Below, piece by piece: positions 1 to 6,436 of a DNA stretch of 6,436 bases. The DNA is from CAZBWE01 sp964495465 (GTDB lineage Bacteria > Planctomycetota > Phycisphaerae > Sedimentisphaerales > Anaerobacaceae). The stretch is taken from positions 1 to 6,436 of the forward strand of contig CAZBWE010000113.1 in assembly GCA_964495465.1 (NCBI GenBank). Reading direction: 5' to 3'. The stretch's first letter is position 1, and each line of letters opens with the position of its first letter. A model generated the notes under the pieces. The model was not told the DNA's origin. It made no database searches and saw only the letters and a list, made by a program, of their open reading frames with translations. The position numbers were made by a program, and so were the translations under genes.

Positions 1-1016
1 TATTTTTCTACTGCCTGTTTTTTTATGTATTCAATATAAATGGAAAAGTGTTTTTCGGGCACGACACAATTCCCGTCGCCATCCGGATAAATAACCTTGA
101 GAATTTTGCCTCTTTCCCATTCATTTGGATATATGTTGTGTTTCATTGAAAAACCATATATTTCCAGTAAGTCTATATTAGGAACAGCAAGAGGTTCCGG
201 CTGTGCATTGTAACAAATACCGGGAACAAGGACTGGTGTTACGAAGCCGTCATTTAAGCCGATGTCCATATTTTTCCTTATGGTATCGACAAGAAAATAG
301 CCAGTGTACCACTTGTCTCTCACTTTTTCAGATGCATATATTGCGACACTCTTCGGCTGAGCACCGAGCTCTCCGAGTTTCCGGTCGATAGCCAGTGTCA
401 TTGCCCTGTTATACGGATATTGGGTGTTTTTCACGGCTTCAACGGCAAGTTTCGTGCCTAAAAGATTCGAATATATATCTTCCCAGGAAAACGCAGAATT
501 GAACTCCGGCTCAACCCCTATAAAGTGCACCCCGAACCATGTGAGAATTTCATGCCATATCGTTGCCTGAAATACCAGATATGGTGCAACATCGAATGCG
601 ATTGAATCAGCAATTTTTTCTTTAGTTTTGCGAGATAAGCTGTCCCAGCATTTCGGATAGGCAAACAAAACTTTATGCTGTGAACGCTCTATTGATAAAC
701 TGAAGGTAAATACATCGTCCTTTCTCATCAGGGCATTGCGGATTTTTACAATAAAATATCTCGTATAATCGGCACTCCACCTTAAATGAGTTATGTCTAT
801 ATGCCCGGCCTTGCAGGTATATACGATACCGTTTTTTTCAAAAGGGCTAAATAGACGGTAAGAATGATTACCAAGCTCATCCGGTTCGTAAAATCTCGGC
901 CCCGGCGGCGGAGTGGGTAAGGTGCCCATGCGAATTCTTGGGGAACGGAGACCGCAACTGTTTACAAGAATTATTAAACCTGATAAGGACAAAAAGTATA
1001 GGGTTTTTGCTTTCAT
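1..1016 (-). CDS. Putative lipoprotein A, DUF4056-like, 3' end cut by window edge
   Basis: Reading leftwards from the ATG at 1016-1014, the frame stays open for 338 codons to the window edge. The downstream paralogue ends only about six residues beyond the matching point, so just the last few codons are missing. The N-terminus is a lipoprotein signal: Met-Lys-Ala-Lys, a hydrophobic stretch, then VNSC with the lipidated cysteine at residue 21. After it comes a proline-rich stretch (MGTLPTPPPGPRF) and a globular domain without further membrane segments. Conserved blocks shared with the neighbour include VYTCKAGH, WHEILTWFGVHF, FNSAFSWEDIYSNLLG, the stretch from YNRAMTLAIDRKL to GELGAQPKS, and DKWYTGY. 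The pattern of a His-Glu pair near Trp-Phe-Gly followed by SAFSxEDxYSNLLG recalls DUF4056 lipoproteins; that assignment is from memory and tentative. The function is unknown. It was probably made by tandem duplication with 1165-2196, and has one extra codon (Leu in SYRLFSPFE) relative to it. Confidence 0.85.
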   Translation of the reverse strand, partial: MKAKTLYFLSLSGLIILVNSCGLRSPRIRMGTLPTPPPGPRFYEPDELGNHSYRLFSPFEKNGIVYTCKAGHIDITHLRWSADYTRYFIVKIRNALMRKDDVFTFSLSIERSQHKVLFAYPKCWDSLSRKTKEKIADSIAFDVAPYLVFQATIWHEILTWFGVHFIGVEPEFNSAFSWEDIYSNLLGTKLAVEAVKNTQYPYNRAMTLAIDRKLGELGAQPKSVAIYASEKVRDKWYTGYFLVDTIRKNMDIGLNDGFVTPVLVPGICYNAQPEPLAVPNIDLLEIYGFSMKHNIYPNEWERGKILKVIYPDGDGNCVVPEKHFSIYIEYIKKQAVEK

Positions 1017-1164
1017 ATTTCTAAGGACTCTTTATCGGCTAATGCCTCCTGTTAGAAAATCTTAAATTTGGAAAATACGTTCTTAGACGATTAATAACGA
1101 ACTTTCAGTTTGTTCTTTTATAAGCGGCTTTACAAGCTACTACGCCCCTGTATAGTGATACTGT
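1017..1164. other. Intergenic gap between the two lipoprotein genes
   Basis: This 148-base stretch is AT-rich. Apart from the AGGAGG noted separately, I see no strong promoter pair, no GC-rich hairpin followed by a T-run on the minus strand, and no tRNA-like fold. Only short weak inverted repeats occur (for example AACT/AGTT around GAA). Read-through from the upstream lipoprotein gene is plausible. Confidence 0.5.
1045..1050 (-). promoter_or_regulatory. Shine-Dalgarno-like AGGAGG, unusually far from the lipoprotein A start
   Basis: The minus strand reads AGGAGG here, a perfect Shine-Dalgarno core, but it lies 28 bases before the ATG at 1016. An in-frame TAA lies between the two, so no earlier in-frame start can use it. 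The only nearer candidate is a weak AAGAG about 11 bases before the ATG. Either the weak site serves, or the mRNA between AGGAGG and ATG is folded or bypassed, or the AGGAGG is chance. Confidence 0.3.
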
Positions 1165-2196
1165 TTAATCGATGATGTAGTTATATTTTTCCACGGCTTC
1201 TTTTTTGATATAATCCATATAAATGGGAAAATGCTTTGCCGGCTCGACAAACTTTCCGTTGCCATCCGGGTAAATAACCTTCAGGATTTTGCCTTTTTCC
1301 CACTCTTTTGGATATATCTTGTAATCCATTGAAAAACCATATTTGGAGAGTATATCTGTGCTGGGAACGGCAAGCGGCTCAGGTTCGACGCCCTCACAGA
1401 AACCAGGAACAAGAATTGGCGATACGAAGCCATCACCCAGGCCAGTATCCATATTTTTTCTTATCGTGTCAACAAGCAAATAACCGGTATACCATTTATC
1501 CCGCATTTTTTCCGATGCCTCTATTGCAACACTTTTTGGTTGAGCACCCAGCTCTTTGAGTTTTCGGTCAATAGCCAGTGTCATTGCCCTGTTGTAACTG
1601 TTGTTTGCATCTTGAATCGCCTCGATTGCGAGTTTCGTGCCCAGAAGATTTGAATACATATCCTCCCAGGAAAATGCGGAATTGAATTCCGGCTCGAATC
1701 CGGCGAAGTGAACGCCGAACCAGGTAATGATTTCGTGCCATAGTGTTGCATTAAACGCCAGATATGGCCCTATTTCGAATGCAATCTCATTCGCAATTTT
1801 TTCTTTTTCTTTGTGTGACAGGTCATCCCAGTTTTCCGGATAGCTAAATTTAACCTTATGACGTGAGCGTTCCAATGATAAAACAAACTTGAATCCGTCA
1901 TTCTTTTTAAGCAGTGTTTTTCGAACCTTATTTGTAAGATATCTTGTATGGTCTGCATTCCATCTTATGTGTGTAACATCCAGGTGGCCAGCTTTACAGG
2001 TGTAAACGATGGCGTTAGTTTCAAATGGGCTAAAACGGTAAGAGTGATTACCGAGGCCGTTCGTGTCGGCAAATCTCGGCCCTGGCGGTGGAGTGGGCAA
2101 TGTTCCCATTCTTGGTCTTGGAGCGCCGGGATTACAGCCATTTAAAAAAGTCATTAAACCTATTCCAACTGCACAATTTAATATTTTTCCGAACAT
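1165..2196 (-). CDS. Putative lipoprotein B, DUF4056-like, complete paralogue of lipoprotein A
   Basis: This is a complete 343-residue protein. The signal peptide ends in a good lipobox, LNGC, with the lipidated cysteine at residue 21, so it is predicted to be exported and membrane-anchored. A proline-rich linker (about residues 29-42) leads into one globular domain. Residues conserved with the neighbouring copy include Cys67 (YTCKAGH) and Cys267 (VPGFCEG), which could form a disulphide. Others are His154-Glu155 and His163 in WHEIITWFGVHF, and the block SAFSWEDMYSNLLG at 173-186. The His-Glu pair invites a metalloenzyme guess, but there is no HExxH motif and no function can be assigned. Resemblance to DUF4056 is a recollection, not a search result. 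The start is supported by GAAGGG eight bases upstream. The gene follows the phosphofructokinase after only 60 bases and precedes the second copy after 148 bases. Roughly two thirds of residues match between the copies, with N-terminal signal sequences much more diverged than the domain. Confidence 0.9.
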   Translation of the reverse strand: MFGKILNCAVGIGLMTFLNGCNPGAPRPRMGTLPTPPPGPRFADTNGLGNHSYRFSPFETNAIVYTCKAGHLDVTHIRWNADHTRYLTNKVRKTLLKKNDGFKFVLSLERSRHKVKFSYPENWDDLSHKEKEKIANEIAFEIGPYLAFNATLWHEIITWFGVHFAGFEPEFNSAFSWEDMYSNLLGTKLAIEAIQDANNSYNRAMTLAIDRKLKELGAQPKSVAIEASEKMRDKWYTGYLLVDTIRKNMDTGLGDGFVSPILVPGFCEGVEPEPLAVPSTDILSKYGFSMDYKIYPKEWEKGKILKVIYPDGNGKFVEPAKHFPIYMDYIKKEAVEKYNYIID

Positions 2197-2204
2197 AGCT
2201 CAAA

Positions 2205-2210
2205 CCCTTC
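2205..2210 (-). promoter_or_regulatory. Ribosome binding site of lipoprotein B
   Basis: GAAGGG on the minus strand lies eight bases before the ATG at 2196, a normal spacing. It supports the chosen start, which also gives a proper lipoprotein signal peptide. Confidence 0.65.
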
Positions 2211-2256
2211 TATCTTTTGGCTTTTTATGTTTTAGAGACATTCGAAAAATAAATAA

Positions 2257-3468
2257 TTATATTGTTGGATTATCTGCAAGATATTCCGTTCTTGGCAGGT
2301 TATCGATTAGAGGCATTGCGTATTCAATAAAGTTATCGGTTACGCCATTACCATCTGCATTGATAAATTCATCAGGCATAGATTTTGTTTTCTCAGCTAC
2401 GTTTTTCAAATCCGTGCGGAATAATTCCACTTTATAGTCCTTACCGTTGCCAAGCCGTTTTATTGCGACCGAGCCGTTATCTTCCTGCATAGCAAACTGA
2501 ACGGCCTGGCGTCCGCACCACCGCGCTTCACGCACATCAACCTCTGACTGCAGCCCTGCAAAACTTCTTTGCAGATAACCGAAGGTGTCGGCGCGGACCC
2601 GCTTGACTTTTAGTGTGGTTTTTACCTGGGCGGCCAAGAAGTCTGCTAAAGCACCTGTTCCAGACAATTGTATATTTCCGTACGAATCAGTCTCACTTTC
2701 TTTGGCCAGTTTTTCAGCCCAGGTTACACCATCGTGGTCGCAAATTCCTTCGCTGACAGCTACGACACATCGGCCGAGCTTCTTATAGACAGCTTCAACA
2801 TCGCTGAGGAATTTGTCTAGAGAAACACCTCTTTCGGGGACATATACCAGATGTGGGCCATCATCATCTCTTTGCCTGCCTAATACGGTAGCGGCGGTCA
2901 AAAAACCGGCGTGCCTGCCCATAATCACATCGATTTTAATGCCGGGCAGGGAGCGGTTGTCCATATCATCTCCCATCAGTGCGCAGGCCTCGAATTTTGC
3001 GGCTGTTCCATATCCCGGGCAGTGGTCGGTCACAAGTAAATCGTTGTCAATAGTTTTGGGGATGTGAAACGACCGTATATCAAAGTCAACATCATCGGCC
3101 ACTTCGTTGATGATATGGGCCGTATTGGCTGAATCATTGCCTCCAATATAGAAAAAATATCTGATATTTCGCTTTTTGAAGACTTTGAGAATTCTCTCAC
3201 AGTATTGCTCATCGGGCTTGTCCCTGCTGGAGCCCAGAGCCGAGCAGGGTGAAGCAGCTACCTTTTCCAGCATATTCGTTGACAGCTTCGTTAAATCAAT
3301 GAACCGGTCATTCGCCATCCCGACTACTGCGTGAAGCGAGCCGTAGAGATTTTCGATTTCCGGGTGCTTATTTGCCTCTTCGATTACGCCGACCAAAGAC
3401 GCGTTTATCACCGCTGTCGGCCCGCCTGATTGCCCCACTACTGCATTTGCTTTTGGTGCATTTGCCAT
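2257..3468 (-). CDS. pfp: Pyrophosphate-dependent 6-phosphofructokinase
   Basis: This 403-residue enzyme is complete. It phosphorylates fructose 6-phosphate to fructose 1,6-bisphosphate in the cytoplasm; with PPi as donor the step is reversible, serving glycolysis and gluconeogenesis. Family landmarks in order are: SGGPTAVINAS (14-24) at the phosphoryl-donor loop; SSR (80-82); IGGNDS (108-113); PKTIDND (137-143) with catalytic base Asp141; MGRHAG (183-188); PERG (211-214); and GYLQR (287-291) near the sugar-phosphate site. Two positions that separate PPi from ATP enzymes both carry the PPi form: Asp112 in GGNDS, where ATP enzymes have Gly (GGDGS), and Lys138 in PKTIDND, where ATP enzymes have Gly (PGTIDND). 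Overall it resembles the roughly 420-residue Methylococcus-type PPi-PFK subfamily. Asn111 replaces the Gly or Asp usual in that loop. The start is supported by GGAG ten bases upstream, and a good promoter precedes the gene. PPi use is inferred from residues only. Confidence 0.93.
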   Translation of the reverse strand: MANAPKANAVVGQSGGPTAVINASLVGVIEEANKHPEIENLYGSLHAVVGMANDRFIDLTKLSTNMLEKVAASPCSALGSSRDKPDEQYCERILKVFKKRNIRYFFYIGGNDSANTAHIINEVADDVDFDIRSFHIPKTIDNDLLVTDHCPGYGTAAKFEACALMGDDMDNRSLPGIKIDVIMGRHAGFLTAATVLGRQRDDDGPHLVYVPERGVSLDKFLSDVEAVYKKLGRCVVAVSEGICDHDGVTWAEKLAKESETDSYGNIQLSGTGALADFLAAQVKTTLKVKRVRADTFGYLQRSFAGLQSEVDVREARWCGRQAVQFAMQEDNGSVAIKRLGNGKDYKVELFRTDLKNVAEKTKSMPDEFINADGNGVTDNFIEYAMPLIDNLPRTEYLADNPTI

Positions 3469-3478
3469 TTTGCAATAT

Positions 3479-3482
3479 CTCC
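3479..3482 (-). promoter_or_regulatory. Ribosome binding site of pfp
   Basis: GGAG on the minus strand is ten bases before the ATG at 3468. It fixes this ATG as the likely start, with the conserved donor loop beginning at about residue 11. Confidence 0.6.
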
Positions 3483-3521
3483 ATTAAGACTTTATTTTAC
3501 TATCGGATATATGGGCAGGTT

Positions 3522-3549
3522 ATTATATAAATTCAATGATTGCTGACAA
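3522..3549 (-). promoter_or_regulatory. Sigma70-type promoter upstream of pfp
   Basis: On the minus strand TTGTCA (3549-3544, one mismatch to TTGACA) is followed after exactly 16 bases by a perfect TATAAT (3527-3522). The predicted transcript start is near 3515, leaving a leader of about 45 bases before the pfp ATG. The -35 box lies just after the addA stop codon, entirely in the 89-base gap, so pfp and perhaps the two lipoprotein genes need not depend on addA transcription. Confidence 0.6.
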
Positions 3550-3557
3550 GGGCAAAT

Positions 3558-6436
3558 TTATGAGATTTCGGCACCACAACCCGGCTTTAAGAAATAGAGC
3601 CATTTTGCTATGGTTCTGGATTTTAATATAGCTGAAGCTGCCCGGCTGTATAATGCCAGCTGTTGACGATAATGTTCAGTATAATCAATTATTTGCTCAT
3701 TTGTTATATTATCGGTCTTAAAATCTATGAGAGTCAGTCCTTGAGGTGTCTGAATCAGCATATCAATAATTCCTTGAACTACGATGATTTCTTCGCTCGC
3801 CCCGCCGCTAAATTCGGAGGCAGGCAGGGCAAAGGTGAATGGCCATTCACGCCGGACATTCGGCCAGGCATTGAGAGCCGTTTTTCCTAAATCACTTTCA
3901 AAAAACGAAATTATTGATTGCGTGTTTATATGTTCGGCCACGGCCTCGGTTATGGCACTATTGTTCAGGAGCTTTTCTTTTGTTTTTTCAATTGTGTCTT
4001 TGGTTACGGATTTAGATAAATCAAGCTGAGAGATTACAAGATGTGTGGCCGTGCCAATTTGTCGGGGTTTCGTGGCACGGGCTTGAAGCCCTTGAAAACA
4101 CGGCCAAGATGGCCGTGCCACATCGAATTTTACATATTCGTCGTTGCGATGCGTGAGTTGAGTTACAGATTGTTTGGCAGGTAAAGCTACCGTATCTTCA
4201 AATCGATACCTCAAAACCAATGACTTTTTAATTTGCCGGAGCTGCTTTGATTCTTTTTGTTTTGCAGGTTTTATTTTATCTATAGAAGTATGTTTGCTTA
4301 GCTTTTTGCTTTTTAAATCAACGACATATTGAGTAAGCTGTTCAATTGCTGTCTTCTGATATACTTTCAAATCAAATAAGCTGGTTTCTTGTGCCCGCTC
4401 TGCAAAGTGAGTCTCAAAGGCATTATGCAGGGATTTTTGGTTGCAAAGACCGTAAAGAATCCATTCAAAAGAGCTGTGGCAATCACGAAGGAGCCAGTCT
4501 GGAACTGTCCCGGGACCGACAAGAAATCCTTTTGAAATAATTCTTCCGCAATCGAGCCGTTTTTGTGAGGCTGTAAGAATAAGCCGTTCCCTGGCCCGGG
4601 TTGTAGCCACATAAAGAATTCGCATTTCCTCTTCCATCGCTGTCGAATTTTTTTCTTCTGCAATAACGTCGTGGGCAAGTGACTTATATTTCGTGTTTGA
4701 TTGCTGGTCGATAATTTGAAGTCCGAGGGTATCTGACGTGTTAGTGATAACATCGGAATGAATATCCTGAAGATTGAACTGGCTCTGGAGCTCAGCGAAA
4801 AAGACGACAGGAAATTCCAGGCCTTTGCTTTTATGTATGCTTATAATGCGAACGGCGTTACCTGCCGATTCGGGCGGCTCTGCGGGCGACCAGTCCTGTC
4901 CTGTTTCCTGTAATTTTTCAATAAACTCGACAAATCGGGTAAGTGAAGCTATGTCACCGCTTGTAGCAAAGCCCTCAAACTGGATGGCTCTGTCGTGTAG
5001 TTTGAGCAGGTTTGCTCTTCTTACCTGCCCGTTAGGCAGAGCTGAAACAAATGACAAAAGGTGTTTTTGACGGTAGATTTCCCAGATTAAGTCCGCGAGC
5101 TTTCCCCGCCGGACAGCCGTTCGCCAGTTTTCAATCTGATTCGTTATATCTTTTAGTCTCGAGGCAAGCTTGGCATCAGGTCCGTTTTCGCAGTAATGAA
5201 TAACACAGTCGTAAAAGTTTGTTGTTTCTTCGTTAGCAGAGCTATGGAGTTTTATCTTTGCCAGCTCCGTATCACTGATTTTGAAAAAAGGACTTCGCAA
5301 TAAAGCTGCCAATTCGATATCGCGATGTGGGTTATCCAGAACTTTCAAGAGGCATAAGCAGTCGGTTATCTCGGTTGCCTCAAAATAACCTGCTGTTGCC
5401 TGACAACTGGCTGGAACACCGGCTAATTGAAGTATCTCTACATATTCGTTGGCTTTGCCGGCCAGCGAGCGCATCAGTATCACAATGTCGCGATATTCGA
5501 CATCACGCATAACCTGCTGCTTCTTGTCGTATATCTGAAACTCCGGCTTACCTGTATTTGCTCCGACCATCTGCCTGATACGCTGTGCAATCATTGCCGC
5601 CTGACGCTGGCGGGAGTTGATAACGTTTTCATTGGATTCATTTTCATTTTGATTTTCATCTTCGCTGTCTATGCTTTTTTCGTCGAGTATATGGAATTCT
5701 ACCGCGTTTTTGGCATCAGTTTCATCCTGGTTATGCTCCTGTGCCGGTTTAAGTTGTGCCGATTCATCGTAATCAACCTCTCCGAAAGAAGACGTCATTA
5801 TTCTGCTGAATATCCTATTAACAAAATCAAGGATTTTCTTGGCTGACCGGAAGTTGGCGTTGAGGTCAACACGCAGAGCTTTGGGTGCATTTTTGGGGTC
5901 AGCTGAAGCAGATTTGAGGTCCTTTATGAAAATCTTCGGCTCAGCTCCGCGCCAGGCATAGATACTTTGTTTGACGTCGCCGACGACAAAGATATTGCCT
6001 TCGGTGCTAAGCATTTCCAATATAGCTTTTTGGACGGGATTTATATCCTGGTATTCATCAATGAATATGTATTTGTATTTACTGCGAAGCGCTATAGCTG
6101 TTTCCGATGGCGAAAGTTCATTTTCAGAATCAACATCTTTTGTCAAAAGCCGTAATGCGTGGTGTTCAAGGTCGGCAAAATCCAGGCAGTTGGTCTCGCG
6201 CTTGGCCTGGCTGTAGAGCCGGTCATATTGCTTAACAAGTTCGATAAGGACCTTTGTTTGTAAGCCGACCGAACCGCCGAGTTTGTCAAGATAATCGGGA
6301 TTCACTATTGCAAGCTGCGAAAGCTTCTTGAATTTTTCCACTGCGCCTCTTGCTATATCCTGCAAAAGTTCATTGACAGGGTTATCCAAATCTTTAGGTT
6401 TGTAGGTAGTTGGTTTTGTGAAATTCCTTATCGCAT
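3558..6436 (-). CDS. addA: AddA-type ATP-dependent helicase/nuclease, 5' end cut by window edge
   Basis: The frame is open from the right edge (first full codon at 6434) to TAA at 3560-3558, 958 residues. AddA proteins are usually about 1,100-1,250 long, so the Walker A/motif I region lies outside. AddA pairs with AddB to unwind and resect double-strand ends for RecA-mediated repair. Numbering from codon 6434, the motifs are: DFADLE (85-90, typical of AddA); motif II DEYQD (126-130); motif III VVGDVKQSIYAWRGA (150-164); motif IV NANFRS (192-197); motif V ISIHKSKGLEF (531-541); and motif VI YVATTRARERL (608-618). The C-terminal PD-(D/E)XK nuclease domain has GTATH (His798), GIID (Asp891), DFKTD (Asp904, Lys906) and QxxxY (925-929), so it looks catalytically intact. 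Oddities are an Asp/Glu/Asn-rich insert (251-271) and 17 residues (772-788) encoded by a palindromic repeat just before GTATH. AddB is not visible; it may lie upstream. Pairing with AddB is inferred from the family. Confidence 0.94.
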   Translation of the reverse strand, partial: AIRNFTKPTTYKPKDLDNPVNELLQDIARGAVEKFKKLSQLAIVNPDYLDKLGGSVGLQTKVLIELVKQYDRLYSQAKRETNCLDFADLEHHALRLLTKDVDSENELSPSETAIALRSKYKYIFIDEYQDINPVQKAILEMLSTEGNIFVVGDVKQSIYAWRGAEPKIFIKDLKSASADPKNAPKALRVDLNANFRSAKKILDFVNRIFSRIMTSSFGEVDYDESAQLKPAQEHNQDETDAKNAVEFHILDEKSIDSEDENQNENESNENVINSRQRQAAMIAQRIRQMVGANTGKPEFQIYDKKQQVMRDVEYRDIVILMRSLAGKANEYVEILQLAGVPASCQATAGYFEATEITDCLCLLKVLDNPHRDIELAALLRSPFFKISDTELAKIKLHSSANEETTNFYDCVIHYCENGPDAKLASRLKDITNQIENWRTAVRRGKLADLIWEIYRQKHLLSFVSALPNGQVRRANLLKLHDRAIQFEGFATSGDIASLTRFVEFIEKLQETGQDWSPAEPPESAGNAVRIISIHKSKGLEFPVVFFAELQSQFNLQDIHSDVITNTSDTLGLQIIDQQSNTKYKSLAHDVIAEEKNSTAMEEEMRILYVATTRARERLILTASQKRLDCGRIISKGFLVGPGTVPDWLLRDCHSSFEWILYGLCNQKSLHNAFETHFAERAQETSLFDLKVYQKTAIEQLTQYVVDLKSKKLSKHTSIDKIKPAKQKESKQLRQIKKSLVLRYRFEDTVALPAKQSVTQLTHRNDEYVKFDVARPSWPCFQGLQARATKPRQIGTATHLVISQLDLSKSVTKDTIEKTKEKLLNNSAITEAVAEHINTQSIISFFESDLGKTALNAWPNVRREWPFTFALPASEFSGGASEEIIVVQGIIDMLIQTPQGLTLIDFKTDNITNEQIIDYTEHYRQQLALYSRAASAILKSRTIAKWLYFLKPGCGAEIS
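4071..4121 (-). repeat. Palindromic repeat element inserted in frame in addA
   Basis: The 51-base segment starts CGTGGCACGG (4071-4080) and ends CCGTGCCAC (4113-4121), giving a 9-base inverted repeat at its ends. Inside are two further hairpins: GGGCT-TGA-AGCCC at 4079-4091 and CACGGCC-AAGAT-GGCCGTG at 4099-4117. It is 17 codons long and reads in frame in addA as VARPSWPCFQGLQARAT, a Trp/Cys/Pro/Arg-rich stretch unlike the rest of the protein. The flanking protein resumes the AddA pattern at once (SVTQL before, GTATH after). Such a multi-stem, G+C-rich unit in a more AT-rich gene looks like a REP-like or Rickettsia-palindromic-element-like dispersed repeat. I associate similar translated sequence with planctomycete genomes, but only one copy is seen here, so repeat status is inferred. 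Confidence 0.65.

Noticed and set aside
1..20. Lipoprotein A as a broken gene because no stop codon is seen.
   Set aside because: The frame is intact for 338 codons with no frameshift against the paralogue; it simply reaches the window edge a few codons before the expected stop.
203..391. Plus-strand open frames opposite the lipoprotein, pfp and addA genes (such as 203-391, 1308-1559, 2063-2437, 5427-5846).
   Set aside because: They lie antisense to well-supported genes, have no recognisable protein features and no convincing ribosome binding sites. Those opposite the two lipoprotein copies are shadows of the same conserved coding sequence.
2197..2256. A terminator or promoter between pfp and lipoprotein B.
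   Set aside because: No GC-rich stem followed by a T-run is present on the minus strand, and no pair of -35 and -10 boxes with proper spacing. The AT-rich runs alone are not evidence.
5025..5039. Perfect hairpin CTGCC-CGTTA-GGCAG inside addA, which could have been a second short palindromic repeat.
   Set aside because: It encodes LPNGQVRR, which matches a conserved AddA segment (I recall LPGGEQRQANL in other members), so the bases are explained by the protein.
6387..6389. TTG codon at 6389 as the start of the helicase gene.
   Set aside because: The frame stays open upstream to the window edge, and the Walker A/motif I region required for the enzyme is missing, so the true start lies outside the window.
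3558..6436. The helicase as a RecB or UvrD/PcrA protein, or a phage-defence helicase-nuclease.
   Set aside because: DFADLE, the DYDESAQL segment, the LPxGxxRRANL segment and the GTATH...GIID...DFKTD nuclease order fit AddA. No defence-island genes lie next to it in the window.

Overview
The window is a bacterial chromosomal segment in which every supported gene lies on the minus strand. In transcription order (right to left) it holds four genes: the 3' portion of an AddA-type helicase/nuclease (3558-6436, 5' end outside the window), a pyrophosphate-type phosphofructokinase (2257-3468), and two closely related lipoprotein genes in tandem (1165-2196, complete, and 1-1016, missing only its last few codons). 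Gaps between genes are 89, 60 and 148 bases. The coding density is high and there are no RNA genes, CRISPR arrays, insertion sequences or phage genes.

Organism: base composition is moderate (a little under half G+C by eye). An AddA enzyme, a PPi-type PFK of the Methylococcus/planctomycete-like subfamily, and a short interspersed palindromic repeat of a kind I associate with planctomycete and related PVC genomes together suggest a Phycisphaerae-like planctomycete or a relative. This is inference from general familiarity, not from a marker gene, and should be held loosely.

How the genes work together: AddA acts in double-strand-break end processing, PFK in central carbon metabolism, and the lipoproteins probably at the cell envelope, so there is no obvious shared pathway. 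A good sigma70-like promoter (TTGTCA, 16-base spacer, TATAAT) lies between addA and pfp. The phosphofructokinase therefore probably starts its own transcript, which may continue into the two lipoprotein genes because no clear terminator is seen between them.

The most notable structure is inside addA. A 51-base element with near-terminal inverted repeats and two internal hairpins (4071-4121) is read in frame as 17 extra residues immediately before the conserved GTATH motif that opens the nuclease domain. It looks like a dispersed palindromic repeat that inserted into a coding gene and was tolerated as an interdomain linker. The second point of interest is the tandem lipoprotein pair, whose function is unknown. 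I did not find a convincing new multi-gene system in this window.
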